Made by a program: the position numbers and the translations under genes | Origin: Syngnathus acus | Lineage: Eukaryota; Chordata; Actinopteri; Syngnathiformes; Syngnathidae | DNA length: 64,000 nucleotides | Direction: 5' to 3' | Assembly (NCBI RefSeq): GCF_901709675.1 | Contig: NC_051091.1 | Location: 13,736,967-13,800,966 of the forward strand | The notes under the pieces: generated by a model | What the model saw: the letters and a program-made list of their open reading frames with translations, nothing else | Database searches by the model: none | What the model was told of the DNA's origin: nothing | Shown here: positions 34,241-46,500 of the stretch, in pieces | Numbering within the stretch: the first letter of the stretch is position 1 | Layout: each line of letters starts with the position of its first letter

Positions 34241-34563
34241 CCAACACTAACTGGGATTCTATTTGGAGGTGCTTGACTGCCCTATTATTAAATCAAAGGC
34301 TTAAATATTGTGCAATTCACATGATATAGGGTCATCGCCACCAGAGACTACTTACTACTACGAAGCTTTTCAACCGGAAGTAGCATTTGCGATCGTGCAC
34401 AAGATCTATATCCCGCCCGATGATTTCTTCGGTTTTAGCCGAGCTTTTATTTTGGTGATTTTTTTCCCTCTCCCCCAAAGCTAGCGGCCAGTTTGCTAGC
34501 ACGGGAGCCAACGTTTGGTCGTTTCTGGTCGCTAAACTGAACTGCGTCCGATTGGCCGGCGGC

Positions 34564-37500
34564 ATGTTTCAGGCTGATTTTCGGCCGCCCCGGGGGCGCT
34601 GCCGGGTGGACGAAGATTACGTGGCGCCGCTCCCCGTGAGCCGAAGCTCGTCGCAGACGACAGGAGTGACAAGCCCGACGACGACGAGCCGCTTCCGGGC
34701 GGACCTCGTCAACCGACACGTGCTGGTCACCGAGCCCGAGCATATCCGCGACCTTCACAATCAGGTGCATCCAACGTCGCCCGCCACAGCCGCTCTTTGC
34801 AATCGATCACGCTCACCATGAAGCCAGTGACTGCACAAGTGGCGATTGGTTGTCGTTTTGGAACTTGCCTTAGTACTTGTAGAACTTGTGGTGCGCGGCG
34901 TGATTCACAAACCTATAGAATAGAATGTCCTTTATTGTCATTTTACAATCCAATCGTATAACGAAATTGGAGAGCTTCTCCCTTTCCAGTGCAAATAAGT
35001 ATGAAGAAAAAGAAATCCTAACAATAAACATTACAAAAATTAAGAAGTATAAAGGAAGTATAAAGAATCAAAGTAAAAGTATCTTATTTACAATATATAC
35101 AATGTGGCTATTTATATTAATATGAATGAGGTATGTACAGGAAGTAAAAAATAGTTATTGCACGTAGTGTTGACAGCAGCAGTGACAGTGTAAGTATAAA
35201 GGTGTATTGATATTGTATTATAGCTGGTGTTGTTTCCTCTCAGAGTTCAGTGTGGTGATGGCTCTTGGGAAGAAACTGTTTTTCAGTCTGGTAGTCCTTG
35301 TTCTGTTGCATCTGTAGCGCCTCCCAGAAGGAAGCAGCTCAAACAGCTGGGAGGCGGGATGTGTGTTGTCCTTGATGATATTGCGAGCTCTGCTGACGGA
35401 CCGGGTGGTGCATATGTCCGTCAGGGAGGGAAGAGGGCAGCAGACGATCCTCTGCGCTGCTCTGACTGTCCTCTGTAGCCTCCCTCTGTCTGCAGCAGTG
35501 CAGCTCCCGTACCAGGTGGTCAGGCAGTATGTCAGCAGGCTCTCAATGGAGAAACCGTAGAAGGTCAGCAGCAGCTTCCGGTCCATACTGTTCTTCCTGA
35601 GGACTCTCAGGAAGTGTAGACGCTGCTGAGCCTTCTTGATGACAGCTGAGGTGTTGCGTGTCCAGGAGAGGTCATCAGAGATCTGGACTCCCAGAAATCT
35701 GATGTCGTGGACCCTCTCCACGCTCTCGCTGTTGATGTAAAGGGGAAGGGTATCCCTTTTTTTCCTCCTGAAGTCCACGATGATCTCCACGATGATCTCC
35801 TTTGTCTTTGTGGTATTCAGAGCCAAGTTATTTGCTGAGCACCAGGTCGTAAGCTTCCGGACCTCCTCCCTATAGGTTGTCTCGTCACCATTCGAGATCA
35901 GCCCGACCACTGTGGTGTCATCAGCAAATTTGACAATCATGTTGTCGCCGTGCAGTCGTAGGTATAGAGACAGTAGAGGAGGGGGCTCAGCACGCAGCCC
36001 TGTGGTGAACCAGTGCTCAGTGTGCGTGTAGAGGAAAGGTGGGGACCAAGTCTCACAGTCTGGGACTTGTTGGTCAAGAAGTCCTTAATCCAGGTGGATG
36101 TGAGATGGGGGAGGCCCAGAGTGTCCAGCTTTGTGACCAGAATGTCCGGGATGATTGTGTTGAAAGCCGAGATGTTGTCCACAAAGAGCATTCTCGCATA
36201 GCTCTGCTGCTGTTCCAGGTGACTCAACACGGCATGCAGAGCGTCTGATGGCTTTCGCTGTCTTAGGGTGTATTCAGACCAGAAAAATCTTTTAGTCCGC
36301 TTGTTTGGTCCGTTGTTACGGTTCAACTTGCTCCCATGTCATCTTGCTCCCCGAATCCAGTTGCAGCCGTTAGGGCAGAGCTAGTTCCGCAATCTTGCGT
36401 TTCGTGACTGCAGATTCGTCACAAGCGACATGGAACTTGTCTGACTGCAAAACTGTTCAAATTCTCAATAAAAACGTGGGACGAAACGTCTCGTTTACAT
36501 TTCCGACCGGCTGCAAGAAATAGCAAATACTAAAAAATAGAACAGTAATAAGCTGTGAACCCGTGACACAAAGTAATAAAGAAAAGCTCACTTGCCATAT
36601 TCAGACATTTTGCCAGTGAAATATACACACCACGCTTGTGATGATCTGTGCTCCCATTGGACAGCAATGACCCGGACGGCACACAGAGCACAGACCCGAA
36701 AATGGAGGAAAACAACTACGTGCTGCATTCCTGCTCTGCATATTTGTGCTGTTGGTTCGGATCTACGCTGTTTGTAGTCACACCTGAAGCGAACCGCACC
36801 AGAGTTTGTTTGGAAGCGAACCAAGCCCACTTTAAAAAGTGGGTCTTGGTCCGGTTCTTTAATCCACACCAGGATTTGTTTGCGTGTATTCACACCTGCA
36901 TAACCCTGGTCCTTTTAAAGTGGACCAAACAGCCAGGTCTGAATACACCCTTAGAGCCTCAGTTAGAGAACAGCTGAACCGAGTACAAAAGTTGAGAATC
37001 AGATTCAGTTTTATTTGCCAAGTTTGTGCATGCCAAACAAGGAATTTGACTCCGGTTGATCTCAGCCTCTGTACGACATCCAACAGCTTCATACTCCAGG
37101 CTGTTAGGATCCTGAACTCTCTCCCCCCTTCTGCGTAGCGTCCTGTACTTTTGCGCTATATTCTGACTGTATGCTGTATGCACACTTGCTCCATTTTTGC
37201 TCCTCTTATTTATTATGTTATTTGTTTATTATTTATTCATCACTCTTATTTATTCATTGTTTGTGCCTTCTTGTTTTTATTTTTTTGTGTTGTTTACCGT
37301 ATTTTCCGCCCTAAAAGGCGCACCTAAAAACCTAAAATTTTCTCAAAAGCCGACAGTGCGCCTTATAGGCCAGTGCGCCTTATATATGGATCAACTGATG
37401 AATTTGTTGATCCATACTGGTTGTACACAGTGCTCTGCCAAAATGTTTCAGTACGTTTTAGTACGACTAATAAATTACAAGGTCGCATCGCTTCCCAGCA

Positions 37501-40500
37501 TTACGGCAACTGTAGTCAGGGGGCTTCACCGAATAGCTGTTGTACCCGCGAGGCTATTTCCTGTCAAAATAGGCTGCTCTGTTAATGTTTCGAGTAAATC
37601 TACGGATCGATATGGAAGGGAAACATAGGTAAGTAGTACCAATGCGTTAGATCGAACTTTAGTCAGTTCCGATCATTTTATAGGAGATCGTTTGAGAAAC
37701 GCGATTGTTTACACTTTGCTGAGGCTCATGGGAGATTGCGAGGTGAGGCTCGTGAGACTTTGCGGATGGCTAATGCTATTGCGATAGCTGCTATACGTAC
37801 CAGGCTATTTCATGTCAAAATAGGCTGCTCTGTTAATGTTTCGAGTAAATCTACGGATCGATATGGAAGGGAAACATAGGTAAGTAGTACAAATGCGTTG
37901 GATCGAACTTTAGTCAGTTCCGATCATTTTATAGGAGATCGTTTGAGAAACGCGATTGTTTACACTTTGCTGAGGCTCATGGGAGATTGCGAGGTGAGGC
38001 TCGTGAGACTTTGCGGATGGCTAATGCTATTGCGATAGCTGCTATACGTACCAGGCTATTTCATGTCAAAATAGGCTGCTCTGTTAATGTTTCGAGTAAA
38101 TCTACGGATCGATATGGAAGGGAAACATAGGTAAGTAGTACCAATGCGTTAGATCGAACTTTAGTCAGTTCTGATCATTTTATAGGAGATCGTTTGAGAA
38201 ACGCGATTGTTTATAGAGGGCTCGTTGGTTATTGGCTAGTGGATGCATACCGCAACCCTAGTCAACCTCAGTTTGATGCAGTATAGCTTCTATTTTATGC
38301 GCCTTATAAGCCGGTGCGCCTTATATATGGACAAAGTTTTAAAATGGGCCGTTCATTGAAGGTGCGCCTTATAACCCGGTGCGCCTTTTAGGGCGGAAAA
38401 TACGGTACTTGTATGTATATTGTGTACTATGTATTGTCACCGTGGGATAGTGGGAACGTCATTTCGATTTCTTTGTGTGTCTTGGCATGTGAAGAAATTG
38501 ACAATAAAGCAGACTTTGACTTTGACTTGACATTTAAGTGACTGACAACATTCAGGTGGCTAACAAACAGACTGTGACCTGGGTGAGAAGGGTCTGTAGA
38601 GATGTTACTTGCATGTTTCCAGGTCCTGGACAGGTACAAGTCTTGGATAGATGTGAGGTTGGTCCCGATTATCTTTTCCGCAGTCCTGATTGTCCGTTGC
38701 AGTCTGTGCTTGTCTTGTTTGGTGGCCGATCCAAACCAGACAGTGTTGGAGGTGCAGAGGATAGACTGGATGATGGCGGTGTAGAAGGTCTTCAGAAGCT
38801 GCTGTGGCAGGTTGAACTTCCTGAGCTGTCTCAGAAAGTACAGCCTCTGCTGGGCCTTCTTCCGGACAGAGTCTATGCGGCCAGTCCATTTCAGGTCCTG
38901 GGAGATTGTGGATCCCAGAAACTTGAAGGTGTCTGTGGAGGGAATAGCATTACTGAGGATAGTGAGGGGTGGAAGTGGTGAAGGGTCTCTCCTGAAGTCC
39001 ACTGTCATCTCCACAATCTTGAGCGGGTTCAGCTTCAGGTGGTTTTGGCTGCACCAGTGGACCAGCCGCTCCACCTCCTGTCTGTACGCAGTCTCGTCAC
39101 CGTCCCGGATCAGTCCGTGGTGTCGTCCGCATACTTCAGGAGCTTCACACAAGAGTTGCCTGAGGAGCAATCATTGGTGTAGAGCAGGGGTGGGCAAACA
39201 TTTTGACTCGCGGGCCGAACTGGGTTCTAAATTTGGACCGGAGGGCCGAACCAGGAGCAGATGGACGTAGTGTTTGTGTGAAGTAATATAAGCGACCTGT
39301 AAAGGTCATTGCATAAAAGATTTTGGCCTTTAGTAGGTAGTAAAGCATGGATATTCCAAACAAGTTTTTTGAAAACAAATGCATTTATTAACAGCATTAA
39401 AAAAAAAAGAAATTCACTAAAAACTGCTATCAGTGATTCTCATAAAATACGACACTGTTATTATGAATAACAGTCTCCATCACTTCAGTGCCTGCAGGTC
39501 AGATTAATGAAAGATGTTTATCTTATGAGATCACATCAAACGGCAAACATTCTGACCAAATATATCATCTTGAAGAATCGGTGAAAGCATACATCCAAAT
39601 AAAGTAATCAAAACGGCAACACGGTGAGGGGTATCTGAACATCAGAGCAGAGTTTTAACTCACAAACACCTGGTAACAGAGGTGAGGAAACGGGAAACAC
39701 TTCCTTAAAGTAAGCCTTAAGAACTTTACAGGTTAAGATTAGTCGCAAACAGGTGGTGCATCAATGTCCTTGAGCATCCTGCATTGTTTGAAAATGAGAA
39801 TGGTTGCTAGTTTCAATCCCTGCTATGTGTACAAATCATATTCAAAATGCATTTTTTTACAACAAACTTGAGAGCCTCCCCTTCATTTTCAGTGGGAACA
39901 GTGTTGTTGGTCTCCCTTTTTTGCTAGTGCGTCATAGTCTGGAGTAAAATTTGTTGTGGCAATTCTTAGGAGAGATCTGAGGTGTTGGTCCGTTTACCTC
40001 GATCTGTGACGGGTTGATGTTGATGTGGCTGAACGTCACGTCGCATACGTCGAGCCAAATTGGCCACTCTTTTTTTAAACATCGGCACGGTGTCCACCTT
40101 GCTTTTCCTTGGGCGACTCATTTTAATAGAAGGATTCCAGGGGAATGTTTGTGGGTGGCTTTAGCGTAAAACTGTATCTGAAAGCTCAGCGTGCGAATTA
40201 CAAGAATGCTGTCGTCACAGCCCACGCTCTAAATTCGGGACTGATACAAATAGAGCGCGAGTGCGCTATGTCCGTACTACTGAGTACGTACACGCACTTG
40301 TGAGTGTGCACCGAGCTTTCTGACACGGCTTCCGGTAGTAAATGCGCAGGCGAGCGGTTCCCCATCTACTGGGGAAACGCAGTCATTGCATGCAAAATGA
40401 CCAAAAAAAAAGTTTAATAATACAATTTATTCCGGGTTGGCGGGCCGGATTAAACGGTCCCGTGGGCCGGATGAGGCCCACGGGCCGTAGTTTGCCCACC

Positions 40501-43500
40501 CCTGGTGTAGAGAGAGAAGAGCAGTGGGGAGAGTACACACCCCTGGGGGGCGCCAGTGCTGGTGGTCCAGGTGTTGGATGTGGTAGTCCCCAGCCTCACA
40601 TGCTGTCTCCTGTTGGTCAGGAAGCTGGTGATCCACTGACAGGTGGAGGCAGGCACCGCGAGCTGGACGAGCTTCTGATGGAGGATGTCGGGAGCGATGT
40701 TGAACACCGAGCTGAAGTCCACAAACAGGATCTTGCCATACGTCCCAGGGGTGTCTAGGTGGCGCAGGAAGTAGTGCAGCCCCATGTTGACCGCATCATC
40801 CACCGACTTGTTTGCCCGGTAGGCAAACTGTAGTGGGTCAAGCAGGGGGCCCGTGATGTCCTTCAGGTGGCTCAACACTAGCCTCTCAAAGAATTTCATA
40901 ACCACAGATGTCAGGGCGACAGGTCTGTAATCATTCAATCCTGTGATGGCGGGCTTCTTGGCCACCGGAGCGATGGTGGAACTTTTGAAGCACGAGGGCA
41001 CCTCACACAGCTCCAGGGAATGGTTGAAGATCCGTGCAAAGGTGGGTGCCAGCTGTTCAGCACAGACTATCAGGCAGGAGGGGGACATGCCGTCTGGGCC
41101 TGGTGCCTTCCTAACCTTTTGTCTCTGGAACATCTGACGCACCTCCTCCTCACTGGTCTGAAGTGCGGGCGCGGCTTCTGAAAGAGAGAGTAGGTGATAA
41201 CTACGATGGAGGTGTGAACAGGGGGTTGTGGGGGGAGGTGTGGATGTTGATTGTGATGCAGGAGGTCCTGTAGTGTGGGTGGACCGTTCAAACCTGTAGT
41301 AAAACCTGTTTAGCTGGTTTGCAAGCCTTGTGTTCTCCACAAGATGGTGAGTATGGTTTCTTTGAGCCCGTGATACTCTGCAGGCCTTTCCACACTGTTG
41401 AGGGATCAGGATTGGCAGAGAGGTGTCTCTCCAGGCTCTCCCCATAGCACCTCTTGGCTTTCCTGGTTTCTCTCTTCTGTTTCTAACTTGCAGCAGACTC
41501 ACAAGCAGGTGGAATATGAATCAATCCTCAGACATACCGGTGTAGTTACAGTGGTACCTCTCCTTACAAACTTAATTGGTTCCACGATCAGGTTTGTAAG
41601 TAGAAACGTTTTTCAGTAGAAGCAATGTTTTCTATAGGAATCATTGTAAAAGCAAATAATGCATGCCGGACTATCCCAAAAGTCACACTTTTTGCCCTAT
41701 TGCTCTGTGTAAAACACACAGAAAACCGAAACAACAGTTTTATTTTTGCTTTTTCAAACCTTTATAACAAAAAATAACTGTGACTTTATTCTTGACCTAA
41801 CATTTCTTGGGGGGGGCCGGCTGTTCTAATTTTCTACGCTTGCTAAAAAATACCCCCGAGTCAGACTAATAAGTTATTGCAATGTGCTCACATACTCGTC
41901 GTTACGTTTTGGTGCAATTAATGAGTTTTTCGACTGTGTGAATGTGGTCATTGAACACACCTTGCGCAGAACGACAGAACTTAAAAAAAGGAAATGAAAG
42001 AAAAGGAAACTAGCTTGGAAATTGACAAACATAAAAGTGTGTTCATGTTTTTATTGAAAACAAGCTGTTGCTGTCTGTTGCACGGCAACAGCTTCCGTCT
42101 TTCATTCAATGCGTGCGCGCTCCAGCAGCAGTGGATACCTACTTTGGCACAACACTAGCTATACTCCATCGCAAACTCGATGATACGCATGCCTTTGCCA
42201 TGCTCCTTTATGATTTCAAGTTTCATATTGATTTTCTTAGAAGACAGTGTTTTGACACTGTTAATGCGCCAAGACCAAAATGGCAGCGCAAAGGAGACAA
42301 GGCGGGAGGAGGGCGTTGGTGAGCCAGGTGCTTCGGTTCGGAAGTCGACAATTGGTTTAAATAGACGCAAAAAAATCGTGAGGCTCCAGTTCGTATCTCG
42401 AAACGTTCGTAAGTATAGGCGTTCGTAAGTAGAGGTACCACATCTACTCAAACGTACCGGCCAGCTCCCTCGCTCGCAACCGCAGCATCACGTTTGTAGC
42501 TTTTACTTTGGCCTTCAATTGACTCTCGGGATGAAGCCACTAAGAGGACATGTATGTAACATTGACTTGTGGTGGTGGTGTGTCTTAAGAGGCTTGCCAG
42601 CCATGAAATGAAAATGAAATTCAAGTAAATGTCCTGCGATTGACTGGCAACCGGTTCAGGGTGTCCCCCGCCTACTGCCCGATGACGGCTGGGATAGGCT
42701 CCAGCACGCCCGCGACCCCCGTGGGGACTAAGCGGTACAGAAAATGGATGGATGGAAGTAAATGTCATTTCTGAAAAAGGTCCTGTCCGGCGTACGCCCT
42801 CATTTTGCAAACTGTGTCCGGACAGGAACATCCTGGGATAGTCCTCAGCACACGCGCAGCCCGAGCGGGTGACAATAAGGCCTTTGTGAAATGAAGGGAG
42901 GCATGAATTCTTAGACGTTAAGAAAAATGTATGTCTCCATCCTTGTTGACATAGTGAACCTTCGGACACTTTGTGGTCTTTCAAGTGAACCTTCGGACGC
43001 TTTGTGGTTTTTCAGGGCTATTTTGGGAAAGGCGTCCTGTCCAGAGCCAGACCGGAGCACGGCGTCTCCGACCGGTGGCAGCGTGAGTTGACGTTTGAAG
43101 ACGGATCGGGAATCAGCGTCGGACTCGTAACTAATGCTATTTTTACCTCCCTGGCAGAACATGAGGGCTTCCTACTTCCGGTGGTCACGCAGGCCAGGTG
43201 AGCCACAAATGCTGTGGGAAGGCTTTGATTTTCTAAAGCTTTGACCCGAACACACGACAAGCACCCAGACACGTTCAGTGGAATATTTGTTCGTGGTGGC
43301 GACAAAGTGGGCCGAGTTAACAAAAGCGCACCGTACAGTGCGGGAAATACACACTTTGCCACCTGCCCTCTAGCGAGCATGTTGCCAAAACGTGATGACC
43401 GACTTGTGAATCCCTACAAAGAAACGGACAACACGAGTGATGTCCTTTTCAATATGACAAGATCCAAAACCAGGCGCTGTCGCAATTCTCCGCTTGAGGT

Positions 43501-46500
43501 GGAGAAGCACACCAAAGGCCCTTTGAGCTTTTACCACTGCGAGCGCTTCCATCACACCGCACCAGTTCTGAGACGCCTTTCCACATTTGCCGTCCGCTCC
43601 AGGTACGAGGAGCTGCTCGGGCGGGCCGAGTCCTCACTCCTGGCTCAGGGCTTGGCTCAAGTGGTCGTCAATCAAACGCTGCTATGGCTGCGTCAGCCCA
43701 TCCGAGCGGACGTGCTGAGGCGGGAGGCGGAGGACGGGGAGGCGGCCCGATCGGACACGCTGGCCAACCTCCGTTCCGAACCGGGTGGGAGCATGCTGCG
43801 TGAGCTTGGCCCAGCCTCGAGCCCAGACCTCAGACCTGACCGAGGAGCTAACTCTGAGCCAGATGATGCTCCTTTAGTTCCGGGGCCCGGTTTTGTTATC
43901 ATTGATGCCGGGCACGTGAGTCTTGTGTCACACTTGAATGTTTTTTCGACCTTCCGTGTCTTGCTCGCGGTGGTCAAGTTGAGTCTCTTGCTGTCCATGT
44001 TGATTCAGGTTGCCGCACAGCTCAGACGAAATCCTTTACGGATGACAGAATTCCTGGAACTCGGCCTGGAGGAGGTCCACTCTTGAAACTTTGGAGTTGT
44101 TTTTTTCCATTGATGTCAATTGATTGATGGCACTTGAATTGGTCACAATGCTGTAGTAGCATCTTCTGGTATTGTCTGTCTTCTGTCTCTGTGTCTGTCT
44201 GCCTGCCTGTCTGTCTGTCTTCTGTCCGTCTTCCTGTCTGTCGGTCCACCTGTCTGTGCCTGCAGGCTTTCTTCCTGGTCTACAGCCTGGGCTGCCTGTC
44301 TGTCCACGAGCAGCAGGTAATTGTCGCTCTCTTTCCTAGCGGTGAAAAGTACAAATACTTGATTACTTTTACTGTACTCAATTCCTTGTTTTCTCTCTAG
44401 GTTCCAGTCGCTAACATAGCTAAGGGAAAATTTCGAATTTCAGCTCGTGTGTGACATGAGAAATGGCTTTTTACAGTCTGCCCTACTTCCACTTGACTTG
44501 CACGTCCACGTAGCAACATTTACACACAAGCACCCTCACCCTATCCGCCCGCATATGCCGCAATAACTAGAAAAACTATGACTTGATGAGGTGCTGGTTT
44601 GAGCTTTTTTTCCCCATTTTCAAACCCGTTTGGGTTCAAACCATCACGTCTAGGGGTGTAAATCGCGGGTTTTGTCACGATACGATATCATATCGATACA
44701 AAGGACTACGATACGATTATTGCCGATATCTTAAAGCCTGCTGTGATTCATTCACGATACATCACGGTATAGTGCTCCACGATCGATTTTTTTTTTTTTT
44801 TTTTTAAATAAAAAATATAGAACAATATCCTGATTTATAACAATTCATACGCAAAATCAACAAGGTACTGCAAACTCTTTATTTAGGAAATTACTAGAGT
44901 ATTGTAGTATACAAAGTGCTTATTTTAACACTGAACTTTATCAAATTCCTATATTTTTTCTCATATAAGTAAAGGAAAATGAATATTCTTTCTTTTTTTG
45001 TAATACCATTAACTTTAAAGTGCATTACTGAACTAGTTATTTACAATAATTTTAATTGTCCGTTGAGCCATCTTTTCTTTGGAATCCAAAGTGCTTCCAA
45101 ACGAATGACTTGAAGCCCAAAGGGGAGCGAATTTCCTCGTCTTCTTGGACACTAGCCATAGCACCAGCCCAGGAGCCGCGTAGTTGTCGGCTCCCCTTTC
45201 ACGTGCCTGCTCTGCTCACAACACAGCACGCCGCGTACTGCTCCCGGAAAGAGGAAGCAAGCAACAATGAACTGGATTTCAAAATAAAGTCGCGTCTAAT
45301 GTCCGAGGTCAAACACGGCGATATAAATCGATGTTTACGTTTAGCATCGATGCCAATAAATCGTGGAGCATTATATCGATTAATCGATGTGTATCGATGA
45401 ATCGTTACACCCCTAATCACGTCGCCACGCCGCGGCATACTTAACTGCTATCTGGATTTGACGAGAGCCAAGGTGGTTCCAATTGTAATTTCTGTCACCA
45501 GCAGATGGCGGTGCTGCCTGACAAGGCGCCCCCCCAGATGGAGCTGGATGAATTGGTGGCTTTAATTCTTATTGCAGAGTACTGTTGTTTTGACGGTCCA
45601 CCCCTGGCATCTACAACATATTCTTGGGGTAAACAAAGAAAGTAAAGTTGAGCTCCTCTTGCCAGTGGCAGACTACTTCCAAGCGCACAAACCCTGTAAA
45701 AAAAAACAACTAATTTCATTTCACACAGATGTTTTATAATCGAACGTGAGTAAATGAAAATTGCATTTCTCAATTGCACAAGTTTCATTATTGCAATCAC
45801 AACAGGAAATACTTTTTCGAGTGAACAAAGACAATGGGACAATTTTGAACATTACCGTTATCAGTGTGTATAGTATATAAGTAAAATTGGCAGAGAACGG
45901 CAATAATTTAGAAAAATTAAGAATGATGGCTTTGACCTTTTTCTGTCAGTTTTCCCAGCCCCCAACACTCCCACTCACTCAGAGGTGAAGAGGAGACCAA
46001 ACCAATTTTACGTAACCTAGGGGTGACGTTATAGCTTTTTGACACAATTCAGAAAATGCGCAGGAATTTTAGGCCTGTATTTAAATTATTATACATGACC
46101 GGCGTTTTGGGGAAGAAATTGAGATGTGATTGACTTTAGGCCACAAATAATGTTGCACTATACAGTGGATTCCCCCTTTTCATCACCCTCACAGGTGAAT
46201 TGTTCCCTGCGGGCCCCCTTCCCTGGCATTTCCCCTTGTCAATGAGGTTCTGTGCATGCACAACTTCTTAGCAAGCATGTGCACCCGGTCTGCAACTGAA
46301 GTGGGCGCTAAATTGCCAATTCCCCCGAAGGAGGCACTAAATTGCCATTCCCCACACAGTGATAAACGGTGCGAAAACCGCCCCCCACGTGTCATAAAAA
46401 CATGCCGCCCTGGGCAGCCTGCCCATGTTGCCCATGCCAAAAACCGCTACTGCACCTTGCCCTCCTGAGCCACTGACGATCTTTGTTGTCACCTGACTGA

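Noticed and set aside
34552-34563. Alternative tsen2 start at an upstream in-frame TTG
   Set aside because: Not an ATG, and the family start aligns with the ATG at 34564.
43241-44086. A 281-codon single-exon gene
   Set aside because: It contains tsen2 exons 4 and 5 in one frame joined by open intron sequence; splice sites and homology support the exons only.
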